In this document: positions 34,806 through 43,885 of the stretch, one piece after another
How positions within the stretch are numbered: the stretch's first letter is position 1
How the letters are laid out: the number at the start of each line of letters is the position of its first letter
DNA from: JAJFUV01 sp964561215
Lineage (GTDB): Bacteria; Acidobacteriota; Terriglobia; Bryobacterales; Bryobacteraceae
Assembly: GCA_964561215.1 (NCBI GenBank)
Contig: CAZLOS010000004.1
Location: 62,001-126,000 of the forward strand
Reading direction: 5' to 3'
DNA length: 64,000 nucleotides
Made by a program: the position numbers and the translations under genes
Notes under the pieces: generated by a model
What the model saw: the letters and a program-made list of their open reading frames with translations, nothing else
What the model was told of the DNA's origin: nothing
Databases searched by the model: none

Positions 34806-36041
34806 TCACCAACAGACCACCTCCACGGCCGCTCCCCGGGGCAGGCCCTCCAGTGGAGGTGGGATCACCACCAAGCCGTCTGCTTTAACCATGGTGGAAA
34901 GCATGGATGACTTCCCGAAGACGGGATGTGCAATTACCCTCCCGCCGCGTTGCTCCTCCAGACGAACCCGGACGTACTCTTCCAGGCCGGTCGTGGAATG
35001 CATCGAAACCGCCAGTTCCGCCTTTCGGCGTTCTCCCAGCGGTCCCTTTTCATGCACCCCACCCTGCAAATACCGCAGGAAAGGAACAAGAAACACCTGC
35101 GCAATGATGATGGCGGACACCGGGTGGCCGGGCAAGCCGAGAATGGCCTTTCCGTTTTGCCGTGCGAGGAGGGTCGGCTTGCCGGGCCGGATGGTCACTC
35201 CGTGCGCGAGCACCTCCACCATCGGGAGGCTGGCAACGGCATACACCATTACGTCCCGGGTTCCCACCGAACTTCCGCCCGAAAGAACGACAACGTCGGC
35301 TTCGGACAAGGCGGCAAGCAGCGTCCTGGCCAGTTTTGCGAGGTCGTCCGGCACAATCTCGAACGCAATGGGCTCCGCGCCCGACGCCCGGACCAGGGCC
35401 GAAACCGAACAGGCGTTCGCATCCCGGATCTGACCGGGACCGGGCTTACGGTCGATGGGCACCACTTCGTCGCCGGTGGAAATCACGGCGACGCACGGCC
35501 GCCGGTACACGCTTACCTCGACGACGCCGAGGGCCGCGAGCAGCCCCAATTCCTGGGGCCTGAGCCTTCTGCCCCGAGGCACCACGGCTTCACCAGTCCG
35601 GACATCATCACCGCGATCGATTACGTTAGCCTTGGCTGTAACCGGCCGCGTCACCTCGACGCTATCCTTGCCGGCACGGTCCGTGTACTCCACCATGACG
35701 ACGGAATCGGCGCCGGAGGGCAGAAAACCGCCTGTCGAGATCTGCGCGGCCTCGCCCGCGGCGACGACCAGATCGGACAGCTTGCCCATCTCGACCACGC
35801 CGGCTATCTTCAGAAGCGCCGGATTCGCATCCGACGCTCCGAATGTATCCTCCGCGCGCACGGCGTAGCCATCCATGGCGGAGCGGGGACGCTCCGGCAG
35901 ATCTTCCGGAGCGACAGCGTCTTCGGTCAACGTGCGTCCCAGCGAGTCTAACAAGGGGACGCGTTCGGCGGCGAGCCTCGGGAAAGATCCAAGTTGCCGG
36001 AACAACTCGTCACTGCTCACCACGCGCAGAAATTCGGTCAA
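34806..36041 (-). CDS. moeA: Molybdopterin molybdenumtransferase MoeA
   Basis: Catalyses metal insertion into adenylylated molybdopterin. The 411-residue protein has RSAMDGYAVRAEDTF, STGDEVVPIDR, LSGGSSVGTRDVM and GLPGHPVSAIIIA, the full MoeA set. A second MoeA (fused to a PBP-like domain) follows, so one paralog may serve tungsten and the other molybdenum, as is suggested for organisms with both metals. Confidence 0.95.
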   Translation of the reverse strand: MTEFLRVVSSDELFRQLGSFPRLAAERVPLLDSLGRTLTEDAVAPEDLPERPRSAMDGYAVRAEDTFGASDANPALLKIAGVVEMGKLSDLVVAAGEAAQISTGGFLPSGADSVVMVEYTDRAGKDSVEVTRPVTAKANVIDRGDDVRTGEAVVPRGRRLRPQELGLLAALGVVEVSVYRRPCVAVISTGDEVVPIDRKPGPGQIRDANACSVSALVRASGAEPIAFEIVPDDLAKLARTLLAALSEADVVVLSGGSSVGTRDVMVYAVASLPMVEVLAHGVTIRPGKPTLLARQNGKAILGLPGHPVSAIIIAQVFLVPFLRYLQGGVHEKGPLGERRKAELAVSMHSTTGLEEYVRVRLEEQRGGRVIAHPVFGKSSMLSTMVKADGLVVIPPPLEGLPRGAAVEVVCW

Positions 36042-36056
36042 GCGACGCTCCTGGCC

Positions 36057-37154
36057 TTAGTTGGATTTGGGTAACACGCCGACGCGGAGTTCTTTGACCA
36101 TCTTGACCTCGCGGTCGATATAGAAATCACCGGGCGCCAGAACGTGGTAGCGGCCGGAGCCTTCTCCCAGCGTCTGGCCGTTCCGGCGATCTACCAGCAG
36201 AATGCGCCGGCCGTCCGGCGCGGCGAAAACCTCGCTGCCGGAAAACAGCGAGCGATACCCGTCCCCGGCGGTAACGAGGACCCATACCGCGCGGGGATCG
36301 ACGCCGGATGGCAGAAACGGCCCGAGCAGGGCAGCCAGTTCGACTCCCTGCCATCGGTGAGTGCCGTGAAAGCCCCCGCCCATGCCGAAAGTGGCGTCCG
36401 TCCATGTTCGCTGGGGGGCCTCACGAAAACGCTCCGGTGTGAGGGCTGTTCGATTGCCGCCGGCGGAAACGATCACCGGCGTGTTTACCACCGCCTTCTG
36501 GGCGGCGCGGCGATTGTCCTTGACCGGGATTCCCACCTGGCGGACGTCGATCTCGCTCACGTCTTCCACGAAGCGGCCGCCGAAAGTGTCTCCGGCCGTT
36601 ACCAGCAGCCAACCCTTGGGCAGCGAGAGCGGCGGCGGTTCCGGACCTTCATGGCAGGATGCGCACTTCTTGAGATCCAGACGATCGCGCTCCGCAATGT
36701 TTCGCGGCAGGGTGGGATTGTTTGTGTCCAGCGGGACCGGCTCGTGGTGGTGAGGCAACACCAATCGGGCCTTGTCCACCAGCAACGCGCTCTCACTGGA
36801 CCCGAGAGTCAGTTCACCATAGGAGAACAGCGCCTGCGAACCTTTCGCGCCAGTCACCACGACGAACGTATCGAGTGGACGTTTGAAACCATCGTCGACT
36901 TTTCTTACCTCGACGCGGTCGAGGATGTCTTTCAGCGCGTAGCCCTCGACTTCCAGCGTCGCGCGATAGCGGCCATCCGGTAGCGCGACTTTCACCAACC
37001 GGCGCCAGGTGAGTAGACCGTCAGTGCGCCCCCGTTCGAGCGGGCCGGAGCGGACGACCGCTCCCTTCAGTGAAACCGTATGTGGAAAATCTCCCGCCGC
37101 GGCCAGGGCCGCAAGTAGCACCATCGACGTGACCGGCAGAGCAATCCGTTTCAT
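36057..37154 (-). CDS. Secreted sulfite-oxidase-fold-like protein with one c-type heme site
   Basis: A 365-residue exported protein; ATG 37154 (MKRIALPV) starts a signal peptide. Two segments resemble the oxidoreductase molybdopterin-binding (SUOX) fold: residues about 25-120 (LEVEGYALKDILDRV) and about 180-360 (HRWQGVELAALLGPF, WVLVTAGDGYRSLFSGSEVF). Between them CASCH gives one heme c site. The cysteine that ligates Mo in sulfite oxidases is not visible, so cofactor binding is doubtful. It heads the moeA operon. A periplasmic electron-transfer or Moco-related role is inference. Confidence 0.65.
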   Translation of the reverse strand: MKRIALPVTSMVLLAALAAAGDFPHTVSLKGAVVRSGPLERGRTDGLLTWRRLVKVALPDGRYRATLEVEGYALKDILDRVEVRKVDDGFKRPLDTFVVVTGAKGSQALFSYGELTLGSSESALLVDKARLVLPHHHEPVPLDTNNPTLPRNIAERDRLDLKKCASCHEGPEPPPLSLPKGWLLVTAGDTFGGRFVEDVSEIDVRQVGIPVKDNRRAAQKAVVNTPVIVSAGGNRTALTPERFREAPQRTWTDATFGMGGGFHGTHRWQGVELAALLGPFLPSGVDPRAVWVLVTAGDGYRSLFSGSEVFAAPDGRRILLVDRRNGQTLGEGSGRYHVLAPGDFYIDREVKMVKELRVGVLPKSN

Positions 37155-37186
37155 AGCATCCACGTCCAGTGTGGCACGCCGGCGGA

Positions 37187-39220
37187 CTACGAGATTCCGA
37201 ACTCTCGCATCTTGCGATAGAGGGTGTTGCGGCAGATGCCCAGTTTCGCAGCTGTCCTTTGAATGTTCCCTTCGCAAGCGGCCAATGCTTCGCGAATCAG
37301 ATCTTCTTCGATTTCGCGCGAGACTTCGCGCAAGTGTTTGCCGGACGGATGCCTGGCCTCGGTTTTGGGAGGCTCGGGGTGCAGCGGAAGGGTAAGGGGA
37401 AGTTCACCCGCAAGCACACCATCCGGATCGGCGGCAACGATCGCCCGCTCGAGCACATTGGCCAGCTCACGGACATTGCCGGGCCAATTGTAAGACTGGA
37501 TCTGGCGCACGAAGTCAGGCGCGATCTCGACCGGTCCGCGGCCCAGTTTGGCTGCAATCTTCCGAGCAAGAAAAGCCGCCAGGACGGGCAGGTCTTCGAT
37601 CCTTTCCCGCAAAGGCGGGATGCGAGCCGCCAGAACATTCAGGCGGTAGTACAGATCCTCCCGGAATGCACCCCGGCAGGCTTCCGCCGCCAAATCCCGA
37701 TGGGTGGCGGCAATCAGGCGCACATCAATCGATCTCTCATGGGACGCGCCGATTCGGGAGACCCGCATTTCCTGGATGACCCGCAACAGCTTTGCCTGCA
37801 TGGCGAGAGACATGTCGCCGACCTCGTCCAGGAAGAATGTGCCTCCGCTGGCCAGTTCGAACTTGCCGGGCTGGCCGCCCTTCCTGGCCCCGGTGAACGA
37901 CCCGTCCTCGTATCCGAACAACTCGCTCTCCACCAGGGATTCCGGCATGGCCGCACAGTTGATCGCCACGAAGGGATGGTCGCGCCGCGGGCTCTCGTTG
38001 TGAATGGCCTGGGCGAAAAGTTCCTTCCCCGTGCCCGTCTCCCCGTTGAGCAGTACCACCGAAGGGCAGTTGGCGGCCCTTTCGGCCCACGCTTTCAAGT
38101 CCCGGATTGCCCGGCTCTCTCCGACGATGTCCGCGAAGGTGATGCGGTGCGCTTCGATGGCCGCCGGCGCGGGGGCCGCCCGCTTGTTGCGAAGCTCGCG
38201 AAAGACCGTTACGGCGCCGATAATCCGGCCATCGCCTTCCCGCAGCAAAGAAGTGGAACTGGTGAGCTTCCTGCCCAACTTCTCGACAAAGATCTCCTCG
38301 TCCTTGCGTTCGACCCCTTCGAATCGCACCGGGGTGACGGTCGCGAGCGCGCTCGAAATCTCGCTGATGTGGCGCCCCTTGGCTGCCGTCATGCTCACTC
38401 CGAACAACTCCGCCCCTTTGGCGTTGATGTCGGTTACAGCGCCCTGGTTGTCCACCGATATCAGGGCATCCGACATATTCGCCAGGAGGATATTGGAGTA
38501 GCGGAAAGCCGTGTAGAGCTTGCTGGTGGCCTTTTGCAGGCGTAACTGGCTCTCAATCGCGCTTGCCGCCGCAACCACCATGCCCAGCGTGTGAGGATTG
38601 GCAACGCGGTAGCTTCCACTGATGTCCAGGACTCCAATCATCATCCCGTCCGGATCGAAGATGGGCGCGGCGGAACAGGTGAGGAAATGATTGGGCTTGC
38701 AGTAATGCTCGCAGGCGTAAACCTGCACGGGCCTGCGCTCGAAAATGGCGGTGCCGATCGCATTCGTGCCCCGGACAGCCTCGTTCCAATTCCCACCCGG
38801 GCACAGGTGCACGCTTTCGGTCCGGGCAAGAATCTCCGGATCGCCCCGAACATCCAGCAGGTAGCCCGTCTCGTCGGTCAGGACCACCTGGAAACCGGAA
38901 CCTCTTACGAACTCGTACAGGCTCTCCACGAACGGACGGGCAGCTTTGAGCAGGAACTGGCTCCGGTAACGCCTTTCCTTCAGTTCCAGTTGATGAACAT
39001 ACTCGGTCGTTTCGGGAAAGGGGGCGACATTGATGTTGCGGCAACGCTGCCAGGAATCAGCCACTTCGGGCCGCAACACTTGAATGTCGAGTACGTTCTT
39101 GTCAATATACTTCTGCCATGCGATCTGCAACGGAGGGATGATGGCCGGGGAAATCGCCGGAACCTTCTCGGGCGTAAGACCTTCGTCTTCAGAACTATGG
39201 GAAAAGCCGGCGCTTGACAT
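37187..39220 (-). CDS. Sigma-54-dependent transcriptional activator (AcoR-like: GAF-PAS-AAA+-Fis)
   Basis: A 677-residue enhancer-binding protein. An N-terminal GAF-type sensor (about residues 60-235, with HLCPGGNWNEAVRGTNAIGTA) is followed by a PAS domain (about 240-345), an AAA+ core with NGETGTGKE (Walker A), GSFTGA (the sigma-54 contact loop, usually GAFTGA) and TFFLDEVGD (Walker B), and a C-terminal Fis helix-turn-helix (GNIQRTAAKLGICRNTLY). AcoR-type proteins sense small metabolites such as acetoin or aldehydes. It is divergent from moaA and next to two candidate -24/-12 promoters, so it is the obvious regulator of the AFOR-hydrogenase region. Confidence 0.95.
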   Translation of the reverse strand: MSSAGFSHSSEDEGLTPEKVPAISPAIIPPLQIAWQKYIDKNVLDIQVLRPEVADSWQRCRNINVAPFPETTEYVHQLELKERRYRSQFLLKAARPFVESLYEFVRGSGFQVVLTDETGYLLDVRGDPEILARTESVHLCPGGNWNEAVRGTNAIGTAIFERRPVQVYACEHYCKPNHFLTCSAAPIFDPDGMMIGVLDISGSYRVANPHTLGMVVAAASAIESQLRLQKATSKLYTAFRYSNILLANMSDALISVDNQGAVTDINAKGAELFGVSMTAAKGRHISEISSALATVTPVRFEGVERKDEEIFVEKLGRKLTSSTSLLREGDGRIIGAVTVFRELRNKRAAPAPAAIEAHRITFADIVGESRAIRDLKAWAERAANCPSVVLLNGETGTGKELFAQAIHNESPRRDHPFVAINCAAMPESLVESELFGYEDGSFTGARKGGQPGKFELASGGTFFLDEVGDMSLAMQAKLLRVIQEMRVSRIGASHERSIDVRLIAATHRDLAAEACRGAFREDLYYRLNVLAARIPPLRERIEDLPVLAAFLARKIAAKLGRGPVEIAPDFVRQIQSYNWPGNVRELANVLERAIVAADPDGVLAGELPLTLPLHPEPPKTEARHPSGKHLREVSREIEEDLIREALAACEGNIQRTAAKLGICRNTLYRKMREFGIS

Positions 39221-39245
39221 AGAACTAACTTCAGCGTCTTACCGT

Positions 39246-39274
39246 ATTATAGACGACCGAGTGGGACACAACAA
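39246..39274 (-). promoter_or_regulatory. Sigma-70 promoter of the activator gene
   Basis: On the minus strand TTGTTG (39269-39274), 17 bases, then a perfect TATAAT (39246-39251), 26 bases before the activator start. The activator thus has a housekeeping promoter, unlike its presumed targets. Confidence 0.7.
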
Positions 39275-39294
39275 ACTCCGGATAGCTTTTAGCT

Positions 39295-39310
39295 TGGCCA
39301 AGAACGTGCA
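39295..39310 (+). promoter_or_regulatory. -24/-12 (sigma-54) promoter before moaA
   Basis: TGGCCAAGAACGTGCA: GG at 39296-39297 and GC at 39308-39309, the exact 12-base step required by sigma-54 polymerase. It is 14 bases before the chosen moaA ATG (39324), so the leader would be very short; the next in-frame start is GTG 39345. Confidence 0.6.
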
Positions 39311-39323
39311 GGTCACTTTTCGC

Positions 39324-40355
39324 ATGTTGCGGGATTGCGCACCCGTGCGGGCTGAGATTCCGGATTCGGCGCCCCTGGTCGACGGCCATGGGCGCGTTCA
39401 TGACAGCCTGCGTGTCAGCGTAACTGATCGTTGTAATGTGCGCTGTTTCTACTGCATGCCTTCGGATGGGGTGAAGTGGAAGACGCACGAAGAAATCCTG
39501 CGCTACGAGGAGATCGAGCGGCTGGTCCGGATAGCCGCGAGGTTGGGAGTGAAGAAGCTTCGCCTGACTGGCGGAGAGCCGTTGGTAGCCAGGAACCTGC
39601 CGTACTTAGTTCGCCGGCTGGTTGCGATTCCGGGAATGCAGGACGTCTCCATTACCACCAATGGCGTGCTCCTCGGCGACTACGCGCGTCAGTTGCGCGA
39701 AGCCGGGCTGTCCCGCATCAATGTTCATCTGGATACGCTGGACCGGCGGCGCTATGAACAGATCACGCGCCGCGATGAACTGGAGCGTGTTCTTGCAGGG
39801 TTGCGAGCCGCCCGGGAGAGCGGATTCGCACCTATCAAGATCAACACAGTGGCCATCAGGCGGCAGAGCGAACCGGACATCATTCCGCTGGCCCGTTTCG
39901 CCCGCGAGAATCGTTTCGAGATCCGTTACATCGAGTTCATGCCGCTCGATTCTCAAGGGTTATGGAACCGTCGCCGGATGATTCCTTCCGCGGATATTCT
40001 GGCCATGCTGTCCAGTGAATTCGGCCCTCTTACTCCTGATCCCAATGGAGATCCGCACTCACCGGCCCAGATGTACTGCTATGGCGATGGCGCCGGCCGG
40101 ATCGGGCTCATCAAAGCAGTGAGCCAGTCGTTCTGCCGCAACTGCAGCCGGCTCCGCCTTACCGCCGACGGCAAGTTACGGAGCTGCCTGTTTGCCACGC
40201 GCGAGGAAGACATCCGGGCCATCCTGCGCGGAGGCAGCGATCGAGAGGTCGCCCAGGCGCTGCGGAATGCGCTGCTCGCCAAGCGCCCCGCCCACAACGT
40301 CGACACGCCGCAGTTCGTCCCTCCTCCGCGCCCTATGTATGCCATAGGCGGCTGA
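39324..40355 (+). CDS. moaA: GTP 3',8-cyclase MoaA (radical SAM)
   Basis: First step of molybdopterin synthesis from GTP. The 343-residue protein has the radical-SAM CNVRCFYCMP, the second cluster motif CRNCSRLRLTADGKLRSC and the C-terminal GG needed for activity. The start at 39324 is chosen to lie downstream of the -24/-12 box; earlier starts would cross it. moaC, moaE and mogA are not in the window. It sits between the sigma-54 activator and the AFOR operon, so it probably boosts cofactor supply for AFOR. Confidence 0.95.
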   Translation: MLRDCAPVRAEIPDSAPLVDGHGRVHDSLRVSVTDRCNVRCFYCMPSDGVKWKTHEEILRYEEIERLVRIAARLGVKKLRLTGGEPLVARNLPYLVRRLVAIPGMQDVSITTNGVLLGDYARQLREAGLSRINVHLDTLDRRRYEQITRRDELERVLAGLRAARESGFAPIKINTVAIRRQSEPDIIPLARFARENRFEIRYIEFMPLDSQGLWNRRRMIPSADILAMLSSEFGPLTPDPNGDPHSPAQMYCYGDGAGRIGLIKAVSQSFCRNCSRLRLTADGKLRSCLFATREEDIRAILRGGSDREVAQALRNALLAKRPAHNVDTPQFVPPPRPMYAIGG

Positions 40356-40385
40356 TCCATTACGTGCCACAGACCGCTCACCGGA

Positions 40386-40400
40386 TGAACAGTATGTTCA
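40386..40400. promoter_or_regulatory. Palindrome, candidate upstream activator site
   Basis: TGAACA-GTA-TGTTCA, a perfect inverted repeat 136-150 bases upstream of the -24 box at 40536, the usual distance for an enhancer site bound by a sigma-54 activator. The binding protein is inferred. Confidence 0.5.
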
Positions 40401-40535
40401 CTCGTGGACCGCTCCGGCCCGCATGGCCCATGCCGGGCGAAACTTCAATCGCCTGAGGTGAAAGTACATTGCTTAGCCGGGCTAGACAGGCTCCAGGCTT
40501 ACTACACGGAGTAACTGGCTATCCTTATCCAATCT

Positions 40536-40551
40536 TGGCAGCACACCTGCA
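40536..40551 (+). promoter_or_regulatory. -24/-12 (sigma-54) promoter of the AFOR-hydrogenase operon
   Basis: TGGCAGCACACCTGCA: GG at 40537-40538 and GC at 40549-40550, 12 bases apart, with a T before TGGC. The start point would be near 40562, about 58 bases before the first gene of the operon. No competing sigma-70 promoter is evident. Confidence 0.72.
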
Positions 40552-40619
40552 TAGGAGGTAGCGACCGGTGCAGGTGGGCGAATCCATTCTGCATCCGGCG
40601 CAATACGGGAGGTCAGGAA

Positions 40620-41522
40620 ATGCATACGGCCAAAGAAACACGAGGATGGGGCAGCCGGCTCAGCCGACACGGCGCCGCGCTGACCATCGGGTTGGTACTG
40701 GTTCTCGCAGGATCACTGCGAGCGCAGAACATTGGATGGGAGGGCGAGACAGGCGTTTTTGTCACTCCTCTCGCTTACACCGCCGCCTCGCCGGCGAATG
40801 GGTTGGGGCGTCCGTTAGTGGCTTTCCACTATCTGGATGGCGGCGGCGTGCTTGGCAATTTCTATGAAGTCTCGGTAACGGAAGGGGCATTCAAGCGTTT
40901 CGAGTTCGGTTATACAAGGGCACTGCATACTGAGGGCGGCAATCCTAATTTCAGTCCGCTGTGGCACAACGGCTTCAATATTGTTCATGGCAAGGCGAAT
41001 CTACTTTCGGAGAATGCAGGCAAGAACAATTGGGTTCCGGCGATCTCGGTCGGCTTCATGGCGCGCAGCCAGGTACACAACGTAGGCGGCGCTTTATTGA
41101 ACAAAGACACCACGAACGGAGACGTCTACGTGGTGGCATCGAAGCTTATCACGCAGACCAAAGTCCTCCCGATCATTCTCAGCGGCGGCGTGCGGCGCAC
41201 CAATGCGGAGTTGTGGGGCATGGGCGGCAACGCACCCGGGTGGTCTAACCGGGCTTTTGGAGCTGCGGCATTCGTCGTGAAGCTGCCGAAGAAGGCATCC
41301 GTGGTTTTCGGCGCGGAAGTAGCACAGCAACCCCGGCATCCCGCGGAGCTTCCCACGGCGATCATCCCTACCACGCTCACCTATTGCATGCGCCTTTCTC
41401 CGTCGCCCGAGAGCAAGTTGAATATTGACTTTGGCGTTGCCCAGATTGCTGGTAAAATCGCTCCGGGTGTGGACCTCCAGGCGCGGTCCAGAATCGGGCT
41501 TCAGATCTCTTACGGATTCTGA
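40620..41522 (+). CDS. Exported outer-membrane beta-barrel-type protein, first gene of AFOR operon
   Basis: A 300-residue protein with an N-terminal signal (LTIGLVLVLAGSLRAQ) and many alternating beta-strands, ending RIGLQISYGF, an aromatic C-terminus typical of outer-membrane barrels. GGGAGG lies ten bases before the ATG. I do not recognise the family. As first gene after the sigma-54 promoter it may admit the substrate or serve the envelope side of the pathway. It is followed by the ferredoxin after 52 bases. Confidence 0.65.
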   Translation: MHTAKETRGWGSRLSRHGAALTIGLVLVLAGSLRAQNIGWEGETGVFVTPLAYTAASPANGLGRPLVAFHYLDGGGVLGNFYEVSVTEGAFKRFEFGYTRALHTEGGNPNFSPLWHNGFNIVHGKANLLSENAGKNNWVPAISVGFMARSQVHNVGGALLNKDTTNGDVYVVASKLITQTKVLPIILSGGVRRTNAELWGMGGNAPGWSNRAFGAAAFVVKLPKKASVVFGAEVAQQPRHPAELPTAIIPTTLTYCMRLSPSPESKLNIDFGVAQIAGKIAPGVDLQARSRIGLQISYGF

Positions 41523-41574
41523 ACGTCCGCGGATAGCAACGAGTTAACGCCAGCACATTAGTTGGGGAGTAACC

Positions 41575-42051
41575 ATGGCGAAAGTACTCATGATTCATCC
41601 GGACCGCTGCACAGGTTGTCACAATTGCAGCCTGGCCTGCGGATTCCGGCACGAAGGCCAGTTTCGGCCCACCTCCACGCGCATTCACGTCTACTCATGG
41701 GAGCGCGAGGGATTCTCGGTGCCGATGATGTGCCAGCAGTGCGACACTGCCTCCTGCGTCAAGGTGTGCCCGACAGGCGCGATGCACCGCGCCAAGGGCT
41801 CGACGGTGGTGGAGTATACGCGATCCAAGTGCATCGGCTGCCGCATGTGCACCATTGCATGCCCGTTCGGCAATGCCGTTTACGACAGCGTCACCGAATC
41901 GATTCTCAAGTGCGACACTTGCGGCGGCGAACCGGCGTGCGTCGAGTTCTGCCCGAACAAGGCGCTTGAATACGTTGACGACAACATTTCCACCCGCTCG
42001 CGCAAGAAGGTCTTTGCGAGCAAGTTCAAGGAAGCATTTCAGGTGGCATAG
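41575..42051 (+). CDS. Four-cluster [4Fe-4S] ferredoxin, AFOR electron-transfer subunit
   Basis: A 158-residue polyferredoxin of the HycB/DmsB/AorA type. Sixteen cysteines fall in four groups: CTGCHNCSLAC, CQQCDTASCVKVC, CIGCRMCTIAC and CDTCGGEPACVEFC. No signal peptide, so it is cytoplasmic. AFOR follows after two bases, as AorA precedes AorB in Aromatoleum-type aldehyde oxidoreductases. No AorC (FAD subunit) is present; a hydrogenase complex takes its place downstream. It likely carries electrons from AFOR to that complex. Confidence 0.9.
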   Translation: MAKVLMIHPDRCTGCHNCSLACGFRHEGQFRPTSTRIHVYSWEREGFSVPMMCQQCDTASCVKVCPTGAMHRAKGSTVVEYTRSKCIGCRMCTIACPFGNAVYDSVTESILKCDTCGGEPACVEFCPNKALEYVDDNISTRSRKKVFASKFKEAFQVA

Positions 42052-42053
42052 CG

Positions 42054-43859
42054 ATGTTTGGATGGAGCGGAACGATTCTGCGTGTCAATTTGACCACGGG
42101 AGCGATCTCGCGGCAAGCCACCAATCCGCGTGATGCCGCCCTGTTCCTGGGGGCCCGTGGCCTGGGTGTGAAACTGTATACCGACGAGGTCGATGCCGGC
42201 ATCGATCCTCTTTCGGCCGACAATAAACTGATCTTCGCGCCGGGTCCGTTCTCGGGGACCTTTGCACCGTCCGGTGGACGTTATCACGTGGTCACGAAGG
42301 GCCCGTTGACCGGCGCCATCGCCGGGTCGAACTCCGGCGGCTCGTTCGGTCCCGAACTGCACTATGCCGGATACGATGCCTTGATCCTCGAAGGCAAGGC
42401 GGAGAAACCCGTCTACCTCTGGATCAAGGACGACAACGTCGAGATCCGGGATGCCTCGCATCTGTGGGGCAAGTGGGTGCCCGACACGACCGACGCGGTG
42501 CGTGCCGAAACCGACGAAGAAGCCAAGGTCGCGTGCATAGGCCCGGCAGGAGAGAAGCTGGTCCTGTTCGCGTCCATCATGAACGAGATGCACCGTGCCG
42601 CCGGCCGCTCCGGTGTGGGCGCGGTCATGGGCTCGAAGAACCTCAAGGCGATTGCGGTGGTCGGGACCAAGCCGATCAAAGTAGCCGATCCGAAGGGTTT
42701 TGAAGCTGCCGTGCTGAAGTCGCGCAAGCTGGTGTTCGACCATCCGGTCGGCGGCGCGGGATTGAAAGCTTACGGCACCGACGTCCTGGTGAACATCCTG
42801 AACGAGATCGGCTCACTGCCCACCCGGAACTTCCAGGACGGCTACTTCCCGACGGCGAACAAGGTTGGCGGCGAGACGCTGTCGGCCACCGTACTGGTGC
42901 GGCCCAAGGGCTGCTTCTCGTGCGTCATCAGTTGCGGCCGCGTCACGCGCGTCAAGGATCCCAAACTGGCGGGCGAGGGCGAGGGCCCCGAGTACGAGGC
43001 GGCCTGGTCGATGGGACCGGACTGCGGCATCGACAGCATGGACGCCGTCACCAAGACCAACATGCTCTGCAACGAGATGGGAATGGACAGCATCACCATG
43101 GGCGCGACCATCGCCTGCGCCATGGACCTCAATCAGGCCGGCCTCCTCAGCAAAGATGATCAGGACGGTCTCGATATCAGCTTTGGCAACGTCGATGCGA
43201 TGGTGGAGTTGACCCGCCGCACCGGATTGCGCGAAGGCATCGGCAACAAACTGGCTCTCGGCTCGTATCGCTTCGCTTCTCTCTACGGACATCCGGAATT
43301 CTCGATGACGGTGAAGAAGCAGGAGATGCCGGCCTACGATCCGCGTGGCGTGCAGGGCATCGGGCTGGAGTACGCCACCTGCAACCGCGGCGGCTGCCAC
43401 GTAAAGGGTTACACGATCGCCGTGGAAGTGTTGGGCAACATCACCAAACTCGACCCGCGCGTCACCAAAGACAAGCCGTATTGGGTCAAGCTCTTCCAGG
43501 ACCTGACCGCGGCGATCGACGCTTCCGGCGGTTGCATCTTCGGCACCTTCGGGATGGGCGGCGACGAATACGCATCTATGATCAGCGCGTTGACCGGCGT
43601 CAACTATTCCGCGGCCGATTACTTGCTGGCCGGCGAACGGATCTGGAACCTCGAGCGGCAGTTTAACCTTCGCGCGGGACTGAGCGCCGCCGACGACGTA
43701 TTGCCGGAGCGGTTGACCAAGAATCCGATTGAGACCGGCCCGGCCAAAGGCGAAATCAGTCACGTGCCCGAGATGCTGCCGGAGTACTACCAGCTCCGTG
43801 GTTGGGATGAACGAGGTGTCCCGACCAAGGAATGCCTGGAGAGACTGCAACTCGCGTAG
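42054..43859 (+). CDS. Aldehyde ferredoxin oxidoreductase (tungsten/molybdenum bis-pterin enzyme)
   Basis: Oxidises aldehydes to carboxylic acids (or the reverse) with ferredoxin. The 601-residue protein has MFGWSGTILRVNLTTG at the start, the pterin-binding AGRSGVGAVMGSKNLKAI, the cluster cysteines in CFSCVISCG (near residue 285) and YATCNRGGC near residue 445, and the GIDSMD and GLEYA segments typical of AFOR. Length is normal. It lies between its ferredoxin and a MoaD-like protein. The aldehyde is unknown, and the metal (W is usual in the family) cannot be read from sequence. Confidence 0.95.
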   Translation: MFGWSGTILRVNLTTGAISRQATNPRDAALFLGARGLGVKLYTDEVDAGIDPLSADNKLIFAPGPFSGTFAPSGGRYHVVTKGPLTGAIAGSNSGGSFGPELHYAGYDALILEGKAEKPVYLWIKDDNVEIRDASHLWGKWVPDTTDAVRAETDEEAKVACIGPAGEKLVLFASIMNEMHRAAGRSGVGAVMGSKNLKAIAVVGTKPIKVADPKGFEAAVLKSRKLVFDHPVGGAGLKAYGTDVLVNILNEIGSLPTRNFQDGYFPTANKVGGETLSATVLVRPKGCFSCVISCGRVTRVKDPKLAGEGEGPEYEAAWSMGPDCGIDSMDAVTKTNMLCNEMGMDSITMGATIACAMDLNQAGLLSKDDQDGLDISFGNVDAMVELTRRTGLREGIGNKLALGSYRFASLYGHPEFSMTVKKQEMPAYDPRGVQGIGLEYATCNRGGCHVKGYTIAVEVLGNITKLDPRVTKDKPYWVKLFQDLTAAIDASGGCIFGTFGMGGDEYASMISALTGVNYSAADYLLAGERIWNLERQFNLRAGLSAADDVLPERLTKNPIETGPAKGEISHVPEMLPEYYQLRGWDERGVPTKECLERLQLA

Positions 43860-43885
43860 GCCGGCGATAGCGAGGGCTCCTCACG

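Noticed and set aside
37160..37190. Possible -24/-12 element before the moeA operon (TGGCACG on the plus strand at 37173)
   Set aside because: The TGGCACG is on the strand opposite to the operon and has no GC at the required distance; the operon may be read from upstream.
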